64,000 nt of DNA from Prosthecochloris marina (lineage in GTDB: Bacteria > Bacteroidota > Chlorobiia > Chlorobiales > Chlorobiaceae), in contig NZ_PDNZ01000009.1 of the NCBI RefSeq assembly GCF_003182595.1, forward strand, positions 1-64,000, in the 5' to 3' direction. Below are positions 1 to 9,503 of this stretch, in pieces (position 1 is the first letter of the stretch; each line of letters starts with the position of its first letter). The notes beneath the pieces were generated by a model. It was not told the DNA's origin. It saw nothing but the letters and a program-made list of their open reading frames with translations, and searched no databases. The position numbers and the translations under genes are program-made.

Positions 1-91
1 CAGCCGCCGAGCCCAGGATAAACGGGGGATATGCCCAGTCCAGTGTCCCTCGGGATGCTATCAGTGCTACTTTTTTCGCTGTTTCCGCCAT
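1..91 (-). CDS. DsrE2-like (DsrE/DsrF/DrsH-like family) protein, N-terminal fragment
   Basis: Only the first 30 codons lie in the window; the gene runs off the left edge. The reverse strand from 91 reads MAETAKKVALIASRGTLDWA, continuing AYPPFILGSAA. The motif 'KGTLDWAYPP(L/F)IL' is typical of the N-terminus of DsrE2-like proteins, small membrane-associated or peroxiredoxin-related sulfur-relay proteins often found with TusA and rhodanese genes in sulfur oxidisers. It is the last visible member of the minus-strand sulfur block, 75 bp after the DUF1634-like gene. The family call rests on the N-terminal motif alone, so the exact subgroup is uncertain. Confidence 0.7.
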   Translation of the reverse strand, partial: MAETAKKVALIASRGTLDWAYPPFILGSAA

Positions 92-166
92 TGTGATTAT
101 GCTTTGTTACTGTTCTGAAAAACCTGTTCAAAACAACATGAAAAAAATATACAACCGTTAGAAATG

Positions 167-583
167 TCAGTGACCTGACCCGATAATACCACTTGCCGCA
201 AAAACCAGGACGAGAATTTGTAGAATGGAAATGACTGAATAGATGACGTTTTTCTCATCGAAAAACACACCTGTTACTGCGACAAGACACACTATTGTTG
301 CTGCGGCGAGATACGCTATCGATGCAAAGCTCAGCACATCTCCTTTAAGGATATCGGAAACCCACGCCCAACCTGTGGGCAAGTGAAACTGACGATTCAG
401 TTCCGCAGCACTGAGATGCCAGTTCCGGGCAATATCATCGATAGAGACTGAATGAGGCAGAAGCTCAAAAACATAAACCGCAAAACCAGATACAACAAAA
501 ACGATTCCCAGAGTTGAAACCCAGTGCAGTACACGGGCATAAACAAGCTGGGCATTATTCGGATGTGCATGATTGTTGTTCAT
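167..583 (-). CDS. small membrane protein, DUF1634-like, partner of the TauE/SafE permease
   Basis: 138 residues with about three hydrophobic segments (roughly 20-40, 83-103 and 113-135). The start is taken as the ATG at 583, which overlaps the TGA stop of the upstream permease in an ATGA arrangement. A longer reading to 769 would run through the permease gene in another frame and is rejected. Small DUF1634 membrane proteins often sit directly after TauE/SafE permeases, and the C-terminal pattern here (FFDEKNVIYSVISILQILVL) fits that family loosely. The overlap implies translational coupling and a shared role in sulfite or organosulfur export. The biochemical function of the family is not established. 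Confidence 0.65.
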   Translation of the reverse strand: MNNNHAHPNNAQLVYARVLHWVSTLGIVFVVSGFAVYVFELLPHSVSIDDIARNWHLSAAELNRQFHLPTGWAWVSDILKGDVLSFASIAYLAAATIVCLVAVTGVFFDEKNVIYSVISILQILVLVFAASGIIGSGH

Positions 584-1533
584 ATTCCAAATCCCTTGAA
601 TATCGCACGTGCACCAGCGAGTAACAGTAACGTTATAACAATGACCCTTACCGATTTCGTCCTTACCCTGGTTAACAGTTTGGCTCCTATTTTTGTCCCA
701 AGCATCATTCCGGCTATTGAAGGAACGGCGATCAGAGGCAAAACGGCACCTTTGTGGAGGTACACCCATGCAGCAGCAGTATCATTGATGGAAAGCACAA
801 AGACACTGGTTGCCACCGATACTTTCAAAGGGGCTCCTAGCACGAGATTGAAAACAGGAACATTCGCCCAGCCGGCACCAAGCCCGAACATTCCGGCCAT
901 AAAACCGATAACGACGAACAACACCAGCCCGATAGGGGTACGGTGAATCTTCCAATCGATATCTTTCTTCAACGACTCCTCATAGTAAATCCCCTGAATA
1001 TGCAGAACCTGTGACAGCTTGTCAGATGCTGTAACTTCCGGGAACTCGGATTTCCTGGCCCGCAGCATAACGATGGCTATAAAAACAATCGTACTCCCGA
1101 GAGCAAGCTGAACAATGTGAGCAGGCAATGCAAGACCGACAAGGGCACCGAAAATGGAACTCACAGAACCGATCAGGGCCATGGAAAGGGCAAGTTTCAA
1201 ATTAGCAAGCCCTTTTTTCAAAAGAGGCGCCCCTGCAGAAAGAGCCCCTGCAAGGGCAACCATCAAACCGGCACCCCGAACAAAATCAAGATGGAAGGGA
1301 AAAAGGCTGCTGACAATCGGCACATAAAGCACCCCGCCGCCAACACCAGCCACAATGGCCACAATTCCAAGAAAAAAAGAAAAAATAAAGAGAAGGAGCA
1401 CCCAGACCCACCAAGCTATACTCTCGGAAGGAACAGCTTCAGCGCCAAGAACAACCTGCGGTAATACAACAAGCGATACTGACAAAAACAGCATGAACGG
1501 CCAAAAAAACTTACTGCTGGTTGTTGAAAACAT
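580..1533 (-). CDS. TauE/SafE family permease (probable sulfite exporter)
   Basis: 317 residues with a hydrophobic N-terminus (possible signal or first membrane segment) and two homologous hydrophobic halves of about four segments each, as in TauE/SafE permeases. Glycine-rich repeats typical of the family are seen around residues 60-75 (VAGVGGGVLYVPIV) and 210-230 (GFMAGMFGLGAGWANVPVF). It lies at the distal end of the dsr block, 165 bp beyond the siroheme gene. Because DsrAB produces sulfite in the cytoplasm, sulfite export is the natural inferred role. The family also exports other sulfur anions, so the substrate is not proven. Confidence 0.85.
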   Translation of the reverse strand: MFSTTSSKFFWPFMLFLSVSLVVLPQVVLGAEAVPSESIAWWVWVLLLFIFSFFLGIVAIVAGVGGGVLYVPIVSSLFPFHLDFVRGAGLMVALAGALSAGAPLLKKGLANLKLALSMALIGSVSSIFGALVGLALPAHIVQLALGSTIVFIAIVMLRARKSEFPEVTASDKLSQVLHIQGIYYEESLKKDIDWKIHRTPIGLVLFVVIGFMAGMFGLGAGWANVPVFNLVLGAPLKVSVATSVFVLSINDTAAAWVYLHKGAVLPLIAVPSIAGMMLGTKIGAKLLTRVRTKSVRVIVITLLLLAGARAIFKGFGI

Positions 1534-1697
1534 GAAAGACGTTTATTGAAAATTTGGGTGTGATGAAGAGGATACTTCCGAACCATTCCACTGCAACACC
1601 GAATAGATGAATAAATATATAGTTTATTTGGAAAATACCGGAACTTAACAACTGTTTATTCCGAAAAAAAACCAGATAAAGACACTTTTTTATGCCA

Positions 1698-3062
1698 TCA
1701 CACCAAGGATGCGTCGAAAAGAGTCATGTATTCGACATCCGTTTTCGAATCGGCTGTCCGTACCGTTATCTTTTCAGGTATCTCCGTGTACATTGTTTTA
1801 AAGAGCCGAACACATTCCGGTGAAGAAAAGTAGATTTCATCAATACAATCAAGCTCTATCCTTTCATCCGGGGTGGATGAAGGTTGAACGGAAACATCGA
1901 GAAATATCACACTGTTTTTCAGAGATGTAAGCTCATCGACAAGATAATCATCGATAAAACCCGAGCAGGGGATCACAATATTCTCATCGGTGATCCCGAG
2001 GCTTTTCATTTCCACGACAATCTCCTCAGAGGTTCCGGCGTCGAGACACAAGTCCGGCAGAACTCCATGTTTCAGGAGTTCTGCCGAAGCAGCCGTACCA
2101 ACCGGGCAAAAAACGGTGTTTACAAAATCACCAATATTGAGATCCTGTTCAAAGAGATAGTTGAAAAAGTAACGTACCGCATATTTGTCAGGAAAAAGTA
2201 ACATGAGTTCTTCGCTTATATCCTCAACCTTTTCTTTTACGTGTTCCTGTTCGTTATGCTTGAAATCATTGCAGGAATAACGAACCACAACGTACTCGTC
2301 GTTTTCATATCTATTGACTCCTTTCCCGGCTATCAGTACTCTCTTCTTTTTTCCGAACCAGTAATCATCGATAAACTCGGTAATGTTTTCTCCGAGAATA
2401 AGCAGAGCTGGTGAGACAACCTTTTTGTCTTTGTCTCTCAATTCACCGAGCGTCCCTGCAAATATTTTCTGGTTATACCGCGTCGCGTTCTGAACGATGG
2501 CGACCTTTGTTTTTTCTTCTTTTCCTTTTCCAATGAGGGCCTCTGCAACATCACTGGCAGACGACGCCACCATGTAATAAACAATGGTGTCCGCGTCAGG
2601 AACATGTATCTTGTCCAGGGGATGGCCCGTACAGAAGGCTACGGACGATGATACGTGCCGTATGGTCAAAGGGATCTCGGTATATGCACTTGCACCATGA
2701 GCAGCCGTAATGCCGGGAATTATTTCATACTCGATACCATGTTTCCGCAAAAAGGCAATTTCTTCTCCTCCCCTGCCGAAAACATACGGATCACCTCCTT
2801 TTAACCGGGCAACTTTCCTGCCCAGTTTCGCATGAAACACGATCTCCTGGTTTATTGCATCCTGCGCAAAATGATGTTTGTCCTTTCTTTTCCCGGTATA
2901 TATTTTCAGGGCATCAAACTGCCCAACCAGCTCACTGCTCACAAGATTGTCGTAAAGAATCACATCGACTTCGTGCAGTACCCTTTCTGCTTTAACCGTC
3001 AGCAGCTCGGGATCTCCCGGACCTGCACCTATGATATAGACGTATCCTGCATTATCTTTCAT
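1698..3062 (-). CDS. dsrW: uroporphyrinogen-III C-methyltransferase fused to a HemD-like domain (DsrW)
   Basis: 454 residues. Residues 1-235 are a SUMT domain: VYIIGAGPGDPELLT near the start, then RKVARLKGGDPYVFGRGGEE and PGITAAHGASAY, the standard signatures for SAM-dependent double methylation of uroporphyrinogen III to precorrin-2. The remainder is a divergent uroporphyrinogen-III-synthase-like (HemD) region. The ATG at 3062 follows GAGAG; an upstream TTG at 3071 is possible. It is the last siroheme-pathway gene after dsrMKJOP. By position and product it matches the gene called dsrW in Chlorobaculum tepidum. Role: siroheme precursor supply for DsrAB. Confidence 0.88.
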   Translation of the reverse strand: MKDNAGYVYIIGAGPGDPELLTVKAERVLHEVDVILYDNLVSSELVGQFDALKIYTGKRKDKHHFAQDAINQEIVFHAKLGRKVARLKGGDPYVFGRGGEEIAFLRKHGIEYEIIPGITAAHGASAYTEIPLTIRHVSSSVAFCTGHPLDKIHVPDADTIVYYMVASSASDVAEALIGKGKEEKTKVAIVQNATRYNQKIFAGTLGELRDKDKKVVSPALLILGENITEFIDDYWFGKKKRVLIAGKGVNRYENDEYVVVRYSCNDFKHNEQEHVKEKVEDISEELMLLFPDKYAVRYFFNYLFEQDLNIGDFVNTVFCPVGTAASAELLKHGVLPDLCLDAGTSEEIVVEMKSLGITDENIVIPCSGFIDDYLVDELTSLKNSVIFLDVSVQPSSTPDERIELDCIDEIYFSSPECVRLFKTMYTEIPEKITVRTADSKTDVEYMTLFDASLV

Positions 3063-3226
3063 TACTCTCAATCGTTATAATATCACCTGTTATTCGCATC
3101 CTCATCAAAAACCTATCGTTCTTCCACACCACCCTTTGTAATAACAAGTAACTTTTGCAAAGTTTTATTTCTTGTACGTCATGCCGTCCCGTGAAACAGA
3201 TGTCCCCCCAAACCACATGTTTTTTC

Positions 3227-3682
3227 TTACCGCATTCTCCCTTCCTTTAGCATCTCCCTTATCTGGTTCCGCCATGCAACAGCTTTTTTTACATCCTGAC
3301 CGTTAGACGAAACGGCAATGGTCATTTCATTTTCCTTGAAAATTGCCGGTGAGATAAAGTCCGAAAGTTCCCGATTATCGACGACATTGACCATGATACC
3401 CCTTGCTGCAGCATCAGATTTTATCCTGCGATTGACCTCGATACTGTTTGTTGCGGCATAGACAAGAAAAAAGCCATCGAGATCGGTTTCTTCATACTCC
3501 TTGCAAACAAGCTCGAAACCTTTTCCTCTCAGTGCATCATGAATCTCCGGAGCGACAATGGTAATGTTCCGTGTATATCTTTCTATAGTCTGAATCTTGT
3601 GCAAGGCAATGTTTCCGCCTCCGATAAAAAGGATCTTCTTATCATCGATCCTTATGTTCAGCGGTAAAAAAACTTTCATCAT
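3227..3682 (-). CDS. dsrV: precorrin-2 dehydrogenase-like protein (DsrV)
   Basis: 151 residues from the ATG at 3682; a TTG at 3709 gives a 9-residue extension. An N-terminal Rossmann motif, ILFIGGGNIALHK, and a following VAPEI segment match the NAD-binding domain of Met8p/CysG-N, which oxidises precorrin-2 to sirohydrochlorin. Family members are usually about 200 residues or more. This one ends soon after the Rossmann fold, so the helical C-terminal region linked to dimerisation and iron chelation appears missing, and the chelatase step may need another enzyme. It lies between dsrP and dsrW. The dsrV name is from synteny with C. tepidum. Confidence 0.85.
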   Translation of the reverse strand: MMKVFLPLNIRIDDKKILFIGGGNIALHKIQTIERYTRNITIVAPEIHDALRGKGFELVCKEYEETDLDGFFLVYAATNSIEVNRRIKSDAAARGIMVNVVDNRELSDFISPAIFKENEMTIAVSSNGQDVKKAVAWRNQIREMLKEGRMR

Positions 3683-3757
3683 AACTGATTTATTCGGAGA
3701 TAGTTGCAAGGTGTTCAGGATTGCGTGAAAAAAGCTGCGGATTTTTCAATCGGCCTC

Positions 3758-4909
3758 TCAATCCTGAGTTTTCACCGCAACAGCGACCTTCAACAGTACG
3801 GTTAACAGAAGTATTCCGATTGCCCAAATCCCGAGAGTTATGGACACTTCACCCAAAGTCGGCATATACCCGACAATCTCCTCGAGCGGTGAGGGAACAA
3901 AACCTCCGATAATCAAGCCAACACCCTTGTCGATCCATATTGAAACCGTTATTCCGATGCACGCCATTATCAACCATTTGGAAGATGTTCTGAGTTTCGG
4001 AATCAGCAGCACAACCAAAGAGCCCAAACCGACAATCATGGAAACCCACATCCAGGGAACAAGCTGACCTTTACCATGAAGACCGAAAAACAGATACTGA
4101 AGGCTGTGCATGTGGCTAGGTATATTGCTGTAGAACGCTGTAAAAAACTCCATCCCCAAAAGGAAGAAATTGATAATCGTCGCATAGGTCACAATCACTG
4201 CAAGCTTGTTTATCGCTTGTTTGCCTGCATCGAATCCGGTTGTTTTTTTGAGAACAAAAGAGACCAGAATCAAAATTGCAGGACCAGCCGCAAATGCCGA
4301 AGCAAGGAAACGGGGAGCAAGTACAGCAGTCAGCCACAGATGCCTGCCTGGTAAACCTGCATACAAAAACGCAGTCACAGTATGGATACTGACCGCCCAG
4401 GGAATGGAAAGATAAATGACGGGCTTGACCCACTTTGGAGGAGGCACACCTTTTCTCTCCGCACCGAGGACCGTCCAGCCGCTGATGATATTCAGCAGCA
4501 AATAGCCGCTTAAAACCGTAGCGTCCCAGAAAAGCATCGAGTTCGGCGTCGGATAGAGCATAACATTAAGTACCCTGTCGGGTCTGCCGAGGTCGACGAG
4601 TATAAACAAGACACACATTATCGTTGCTGCAACCGCGAGAAACTCACCGACGATGACAATCTTGCCGAAAGCCTTATAATCGTGCAGATAATAGGGTAAA
4701 ACAACCATCACTGCAGATGCAGCCACACCGACAAAAAACGTGAACTGTGCAATGTAGACACCCCAGCTGACATCCCTGCCCATCCCCGTGAGGGTAAGAC
4801 CGGTAGTCAGCTGATTGATGTAGAAATAAACGCCCGCCGAAATAATAACAAGCAGGAGCACGATCCAGCTCCAATAATTACGGTCTCCGTTAAGTGCTTT
4901 CTCTATCAT
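3758..4909 (-). CDS. dsrP: DsrP, NrfD-type quinone-interacting membrane subunit
   Basis: 383 residues, almost entirely hydrophobic, with about ten membrane segments, as expected for NrfD/HybB-family integral membrane subunits. It starts [20 protein letters not shown]; the conserved '[20 protein letters not shown]' region is near residues 40-62. In the DsrMKJOP complex, DsrP pairs with the ferredoxin DsrO and exchanges electrons with the quinone pool. It follows dsrO with a 9-bp gap and precedes dsrV. No cofactor-binding residues are expected in this subunit. Confidence 0.95.
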   Translation of the reverse strand: MIEKALNGDRNYWSWIVLLLVIISAGVYFYINQLTTGLTLTGMGRDVSWGVYIAQFTFFVGVAASAVMVVLPYYLHDYKAFGKIVIVGEFLAVAATIMCVLFILVDLGRPDRVLNVMLYPTPNSMLFWDATVLSGYLLLNIISGWTVLGAERKGVPPPKWVKPVIYLSIPWAVSIHTVTAFLYAGLPGRHLWLTAVLAPRFLASAFAAGPAILILVSFVLKKTTGFDAGKQAINKLAVIVTYATIINFFLLGMEFFTAFYSNIPSHMHSLQYLFFGLHGKGQLVPWMWVSMIVGLGSLVVLLIPKLRTSSKWLIMACIGITVSIWIDKGVGLIIGGFVPSPLEEIVGYMPTLGEVSITLGIWAIGILLLTVLLKVAVAVKTQD

Positions 4910-4918
4910 GAGGAATCA

Positions 4919-5698
4919 TTATATGATGTAGAAAACGGACGGTCTGGTACCCAGCTCGGCCCTCCGTTGCAATGAGTGATTCTTTTCGAGCAACATTCTG
5001 ACTTCTGACTCCGGATCATTCAGATCACCGAATGTCAATGCGCCTTCCGAACACTCTGCAACACAGGCAGGTTGTAGCCCCTGTGCAAGCCGTTCGGAAC
5101 AGAAATTACATTTCTCGACAACCCCCCTTTCCCTGGTGGGATATGCCTGGCTTCTTTTTTGTATAGCAGGCCTTGGGTCTCTCCAGTTGAAGCTTCTTGC
5201 TCCGTAAGGGCAGGCGGCCATACAGAAACGGCAGCCGATGCAACGATGATAATCCATCGCGACAATACCGTCCCAATCACGTTTGAATGTCGCCTTTGTC
5301 GGGCACGCTCTTACGCAAGGAGGGTTATCACAGTGGTTGCAAAGAGCCAGATATGACCGTTCCATGGTTTCTTTACTGACAAACTGCTCGCTCTCACCAG
5401 GAAAAACATTCCCGTAGGGGCTTTTCCATATCCACTTTATTTCATCCTTGATGTTATCGAAATCAGGTACATTGTGCACCTCGTGGCATGCATCGATACA
5501 TTTTGTACACCCATCCTTACACTTTCGTGTATCGATAACCATTCCCCAGCGCTTTCCGGAAGTAGAATCCTCATGAGTTGTCGATGCAACCGCCGTTTCA
5601 AAAGAAGACTTCGGAAATATACCGGAAGCAACCCCCAGACCAGCGAGGACACCTAAACCGGTTTTCTTGATAAACTCTCTTCTATTCTCGTTCATCAC
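4919..5698 (-). CDS. dsrO: DsrO, periplasmic four-cluster ferredoxin subunit
   Basis: 259 residues with a Tat signal (RREFIKK at residues 6-12, then a hydrophobic stretch), showing that the mature protein is exported folded. Cysteine groups follow in order: [36 protein letters not shown] and CNFCSERL...CVAEC, giving ligands for up to four [4Fe-4S] clusters as in DmsB/PsrB-type subunits. DsrO links DsrJ haems to DsrP in the membrane complex. It is 9 bp from dsrP and 8 bp from dsrJ, so the three are cotranscribed and probably translationally coupled. Confidence 0.95.
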   Translation of the reverse strand: MMNENRREFIKKTGLGVLAGLGVASGIFPKSSFETAVASTTHEDSTSGKRWGMVIDTRKCKDGCTKCIDACHEVHNVPDFDNIKDEIKWIWKSPYGNVFPGESEQFVSKETMERSYLALCNHCDNPPCVRACPTKATFKRDWDGIVAMDYHRCIGCRFCMAACPYGARSFNWRDPRPAIQKRSQAYPTRERGVVEKCNFCSERLAQGLQPACVAECSEGALTFGDLNDPESEVRMLLEKNHSLQRRAELGTRPSVFYII

Positions 5699-5706
5699 AT
5701 TGTTTT

Positions 5707-6069
5707 CTACATTTCATGATGACATCCATAGCAGTTCGGTTTTGCGCCAGCGTAGGTGTGACAGTTTATACAAAATCCCCTGCTGCCATGACATTGAAAG
5801 CAAGTATTCAGGCTTTTTTCAAACTCTCTGCCGTCAGGAGTTACATGAATGCGTTCACCCTCACGCACCGCCGAATGACGCCACTCGTTCAACAGAAGCA
5901 TGTGGTTCTCACGCATGTATTCTCTTGACTCGACACAGTGTTCACCGGGACCTTTCGCAACCGGTGTCGAAATTTTTTTTGCTTCGCCTTCCTGCCAGAA
6001 TGCATAGGTTACCGCAAAGAAAAACAGCGCCAACCCCCCAAAGACAAGTATACGTTCCCTAATCTTCAT
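5707..6069 (-). CDS. dsrJ: DsrJ, triheme cytochrome c subunit
   Basis: 120 residues. An N-terminal hydrophobic segment (about 7-25) serves as signal or anchor. Three CXXCH haem-c sites are visible: CFQCH (90-94), CINCH (100-104) and CYGCH (113-117), all in the last 31 residues. DsrJ is the periplasmic haem subunit of DsrMKJOP. Its start overlaps the end of dsrK by 11 bp, so the two are tightly coupled. Length and motif number match the family. Confidence 0.96.
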   Translation of the reverse strand: MKIRERILVFGGLALFFFAVTYAFWQEGEAKKISTPVAKGPGEHCVESREYMRENHMLLLNEWRHSAVREGERIHVTPDGREFEKSLNTCFQCHGSRGFCINCHTYAGAKPNCYGCHHEM

Positions 6070-7708
6070 CTTCCTCCTCGTCTTCGAATCCGGCCATTGG
6101 GTCTTCCCTCATGTCCTCGGTTCTTTTGTTTTCACCCTCCATAACAAGAGCGTTTCCGACCAACTCGTGAAGTCCGTAGACTGAAACTCCGGGATTCCAG
6201 TAATTCATAAGGGCAGGAAGCGTAGCGCGATCGATAGCACAGATAGTAACAAGGGAGTCCACATCGTGTTTCTCCTTGACATGCCTGACTGCATTGGCTC
6301 TGGGAAAGCCACCTCTTAAACGAATATCCATATACTCTTCGGTATTGATACCACTACCCGAACCGCAGCAGAAGGTCTGCTCACGAATGGTGTTTTCCGG
6401 CATCTCATGAAAGGTGTTGCATACATTATTCAGTACATACCTCGGTTCTTCGAACATCCCCATCCCCCTGGCAATGTTACAGGAATCATGGAACGTCGTT
6501 CGCAGATGATCGTTACGCTTGGGATCGAGTTTCAGTTTACCGTGTTTGATGAGATCCGCGGTAAACTCGACAATATGGACCATTTTTGTAGATGCCGCGT
6601 TGGTGAATTTCGTTCCGGTTAAGGGTGAAACCGGTTGTTCGAGAAAATCTGCCGGACCGTTCATGGTATCCATATACTGATGCACGACTCTCCACATATG
6701 ACCGCATTCACCGCCAAGTATCCATTTGACACCCAATCGTTTAGCCTCATGGTACATTTTGGCATTGAGCTTCTTTGCCATCTCGTTAGAGGTGAAAAAC
6801 CCAAAATTCCCCCCTTCCGAAGCGTAAGTGCTGATGGTGTAATCCAGACCGATGTGCTCGAAAAGCATCATATAACCCATCATTGTATAGACGCCCGGTT
6901 CGGCAAACACATCACCGGAAGGTGTTATGAACAACACTTCAGCTCCCTTACGGTTGAATGTCGGATTAACGGTAACCCCGGTGAGATCTTCAATGTCTTC
7001 GGCAAGCGACTCGATATTCTGCACAAATGTGTGCGGTTCGATCCCCAGATGGTTCCCGGTTCGGTTGCAGTTCGATACCGGCTCAAGAATCCAGTTATTG
7101 TTAACCCCGATAAGGTGCAGCAGTTCCCTGCCCATCATCGTGATCTCTGCAGTATCGATACCGAACGGACAGAAAACGGAACAGCGGCGGCACTCGGTAC
7201 ACTGGTGGAAGTACATATGCCACTCCTTGATAACCTCGGGCGTCAGCTTTCTCGCCCCGGAAAAACCCTTGAGGATTTTTTCAGCAAGGGGAAAATCATT
7301 TCGATACACGGAACGGATAAGTTCGGCTCGTGCAACCGGCATATTCTTGGGATCTCCTGTACCCAGGAAAAAATGACACTTGTCGGCACAAGCCCCGCAA
7401 CGTACGCAGGTATCCAGAAAAAGCTTGAAAGAACGGAACCGTTCAAGGCGATCTTTCATGCCATCCTTGATGGTTTTTTCCCACCCGTCAGGTAATTTCC
7501 AGTCGTCGTCTGTCGGCGACCACTTTCTTGGGTTTGCGAATCCAAGATCCTCGACAATTTCAGGTTTGGCAGGATAACACCAGTTTCCATCTCGGAACTC
7601 TACAGGCGTATCGAACAACTCCTTGTCAGGATAATCGCCTTTGAGGAGGCTTGGTTTTTCCTCGAACTCCTTTTTCAGTTCCGATTGTTTTGGAGCAAAT
7701 TTCGGCAT
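6059..7708 (-). CDS. dsrK: DsrK, HdrD-like iron-sulfur catalytic subunit
   Basis: 549 residues. Two [4Fe-4S] motifs lie at Cys101/104/107/111 and Cys170/173/176/180. The C-terminal half has the CCG-type cysteine pattern of heterodisulfide reductase HdrD (HDSCNIARGMG and FCCGSGSGIN) that binds a non-cubane cluster. DsrK is the cytoplasmic subunit thought to act on the DsrC disulfide/trisulfide and pass electrons to DsrM. An acidic tail ([10 protein letters not shown]) ends the protein. It is separated from dsrM by 2 bp and overlaps dsrJ. Confidence 0.96.
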   Translation of the reverse strand: MPKFAPKQSELKKEFEEKPSLLKGDYPDKELFDTPVEFRDGNWCYPAKPEIVEDLGFANPRKWSPTDDDWKLPDGWEKTIKDGMKDRLERFRSFKLFLDTCVRCGACADKCHFFLGTGDPKNMPVARAELIRSVYRNDFPLAEKILKGFSGARKLTPEVIKEWHMYFHQCTECRRCSVFCPFGIDTAEITMMGRELLHLIGVNNNWILEPVSNCNRTGNHLGIEPHTFVQNIESLAEDIEDLTGVTVNPTFNRKGAEVLFITPSGDVFAEPGVYTMMGYMMLFEHIGLDYTISTYASEGGNFGFFTSNEMAKKLNAKMYHEAKRLGVKWILGGECGHMWRVVHQYMDTMNGPADFLEQPVSPLTGTKFTNAASTKMVHIVEFTADLIKHGKLKLDPKRNDHLRTTFHDSCNIARGMGMFEEPRYVLNNVCNTFHEMPENTIREQTFCCGSGSGINTEEYMDIRLRGGFPRANAVRHVKEKHDVDSLVTICAIDRATLPALMNYWNPGVSVYGLHELVGNALVMEGENKRTEDMREDPMAGFEDEEEDED

Positions 7709-7710
7709 AG

Positions 7711-8706
7711 TTATTTCTTTTCAACCGGCAGGTTCGCTTTTTTCATCTTTTCACGGAACTCATCTTCGTATTCGGCATAGGTCCTGAACTTCATATCGGG
7801 ATTCCAGGGATTCACATGCCTTTTTTCACGACTGTTGTTAGCGAGATTACGTGTCGGACTCATGAAAATCCCGCCCATGTGCATCAACTTGCTGAATGGA
7901 AAATACATGGCAAGAACGCATACAAGGAAAAGATGAACATAGAAAAGTGCACCGATTCCTTCAGGAAGAGCGAGATTGAAGTGGACAAGATTGACCATCA
8001 GGTCTTTCACCGACATCACATCGACTTTGACAATGTAGCGCATGAGAACCCCTACCAGAGCTATCGCCAAAATCATGAACAGCGGGAAATAATCGGTCGG
8101 CAGCGATATCAGACGTACTTTAACATCCTGAAACCGTCGAATCACCAGAAATGTCACGGCAGCAAGAAGAACGACATCCGTAACATATAATGCAGGAAGC
8201 GTTACATCCAGGAAACCGTCAACATCTTCGAGAAGCTGTACAAAACCTGGAACCTTTGCAATAAAAAAACGGTAATGACGGATCACGACAATAAGCATCG
8301 ACCAGTGAAAAGCAAGTCCGGCAAGCCATAACCACTTACTCGAACCGTAGGCAAGTTTCGGGCCGTTGTGCATCTCAGCCTTGGTGTTTCTGAAAAGAGA
8401 ACGGAAAAAAAGTACCTCCGATAACACTCTTCCTGCCGCCTCCCAGAAATTGGATGGGCTCTCGAGCCGGTTCGGCTTGATCCAGTCAAGAGATTTTTCC
8501 TGCCCGCAGGTCGTCGGGATTCTGAAAGGAACGGGGCTTCTTGCCCAGTCAACCACACGGTAGATAAAACCGCCGATAAAGACCACAATTGCAACATAGG
8601 GTATGATCACACCGAACAGAAAACCAAGTCCGGCAAACTGCACCGCTACGTAAGGGACAAACGCTAAAAGTACAACCATTATCAGAGGCATTACAGCTTT
8701 TCTCAT
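7711..8706 (-). CDS. dsrM: DsrM, membrane cytochrome b subunit
   Basis: 331 residues. Two hydrophobic segments near the N-terminus (about 5-50) are followed by a loop and then a NarI-like four-helix region (about 125-285) with histidines able to ligate haem b (LAFHWSMLIVVIRHYRFF; YVHLFLVCVLAMYFPFSKLMHMGG). DsrM is the quinone-reactive partner of DsrK. Its start overlaps the dsrT stop by 4 bp (ATGA at 8703-8706). Confidence 0.94.
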   Translation of the reverse strand: MRKAVMPLIMVVLLAFVPYVAVQFAGLGFLFGVIIPYVAIVVFIGGFIYRVVDWARSPVPFRIPTTCGQEKSLDWIKPNRLESPSNFWEAAGRVLSEVLFFRSLFRNTKAEMHNGPKLAYGSSKWLWLAGLAFHWSMLIVVIRHYRFFIAKVPGFVQLLEDVDGFLDVTLPALYVTDVVLLAAVTFLVIRRFQDVKVRLISLPTDYFPLFMILAIALVGVLMRYIVKVDVMSVKDLMVNLVHFNLALPEGIGALFYVHLFLVCVLAMYFPFSKLMHMGGIFMSPTRNLANNSREKRHVNPWNPDMKFRTYAEYEDEFREKMKKANLPVEKK

Positions 8707-9158
8707 GCTTTGGCCCTCCTTGACATCATAAACGTCTGACGTTTGCTTTCTTCGACTTTCAGCTGATAAATTTTTTCACGATGCACCATGTAACTATCGA
8801 ACGCTTGAAGCGTGAGGTGCTCGATACTGGCCTGAAACTCCTCCCAATGCTTCTTTTTTTCATTTCCGGGTGCCATTTCCCGCAGTATCGATTTCAGCTC
8901 AAAAAAAAGAGACATCGCCTTTGACGGTGGAAAATTCTGAACGGCAAGGATTCGTGATATCCTGTTCACTGTTTCACCGACTCTTTCGGGTGACTCTCCC
9001 AAAGCATCCAAGATTTCAGCCAGTACTTCAGAAAGAGCCTCCGCCAAAGGGGTTGCCGAATGCATTTTTTGCGGGAAAAAAGCAAGAACGCTTTGCCGCC
9101 AGCGCTCAAGTACGAGCGATCTGTTTTTGCGTATCAACCTGATGTATTCTTTATTCAT
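8703..9158 (-). CDS. dsrT: DsrT, conserved dsr-cluster protein
   Basis: 151 residues, mostly helical and charged, with no membrane segment and no cysteine. The start MNKEYIRLIRKNRSLVLERW and the following helices resemble the RsbRD-like N-terminal domain seen in some sensor proteins. By position between dsrH and dsrM it is the gene called dsrT in C. tepidum. Homologues occur in dsr clusters of green sulfur bacteria and sulfate reducers. The function is not settled. It lies 15 bp after dsrH and overlaps dsrM by 4 bp. Confidence 0.8.
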   Translation of the reverse strand: MNKEYIRLIRKNRSLVLERWRQSVLAFFPQKMHSATPLAEALSEVLAEILDALGESPERVGETVNRISRILAVQNFPPSKAMSLFFELKSILREMAPGNEKKKHWEEFQASIEHLTLQAFDSYMVHREKIYQLKVEESKRQTFMMSRRAKA

Positions 9159-9173
9159 GACATACAGAAAAAA

Positions 9174-9467
9174 TCAGAGCCAGCTGTTGACCTGATGATC
9201 TTCAACAAGCTCGACAAACCCGTCATAATCGATTTGCGCCACCCCTTCGACCACTGCAGAGATTCCCCGGGCAGCAAGATCAGGTTGTAGCACGTAGACC
9301 GGATTGTTTTTCATGGTGTTTTCAAGCAGTCCGGAGAATCTGTTCCCTCCCTGGACGGCATAGACGCCGTCTTCGATAAAAAGTAAAGGATCTCCCGGCT
9401 GGAGAAATCTGATGCATGTCTCCATTGCATTGTTTTCAAATGGAGACTTGTTGATGGTATGTAACAT
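9174..9467 (-). CDS. dsrH: DsrH (TusB family) sulfur-relay subunit
   Basis: 97 residues. MLHTINKSPF at the start and PGDPLLFIEDGVYAV in the middle are typical of DsrH/TusB, and Cys18 (METCIRF) corresponds to the family's conserved cysteine. DsrE, DsrF and DsrH form a heterohexamer that accepts sulfane sulfur and passes it to DsrC. The gene follows dsrF after 36 bp. Confidence 0.93.
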   Translation of the reverse strand: MLHTINKSPFENNAMETCIRFLQPGDPLLFIEDGVYAVQGGNRFSGLLENTMKNNPVYVLQPDLAARGISAVVEGVAQIDYDGFVELVEDHQVNSWL

Positions 9468-9503
9468 ACTTTGGTAAATTTTTTGCTGCAGAAACAGTAA
9501 AGC

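Noticed and set aside
584..769. N-terminal extension of the DUF1634-like protein
   Set aside because: It lies wholly inside the permease gene in another frame; the ATGA overlap at 580-583 gives a normal coupled start.
7027..7045. GGTTCGATCCCC resembling a tRNA T-arm
   Set aside because: It is inside dsrK and no acceptor, D or anticodon stems can be drawn around it. No tRNA was found in the window.
6635..7495. Plus-strand 286-codon frame
   Set aside because: Antisense to dsrK, which has complete cofactor motifs.
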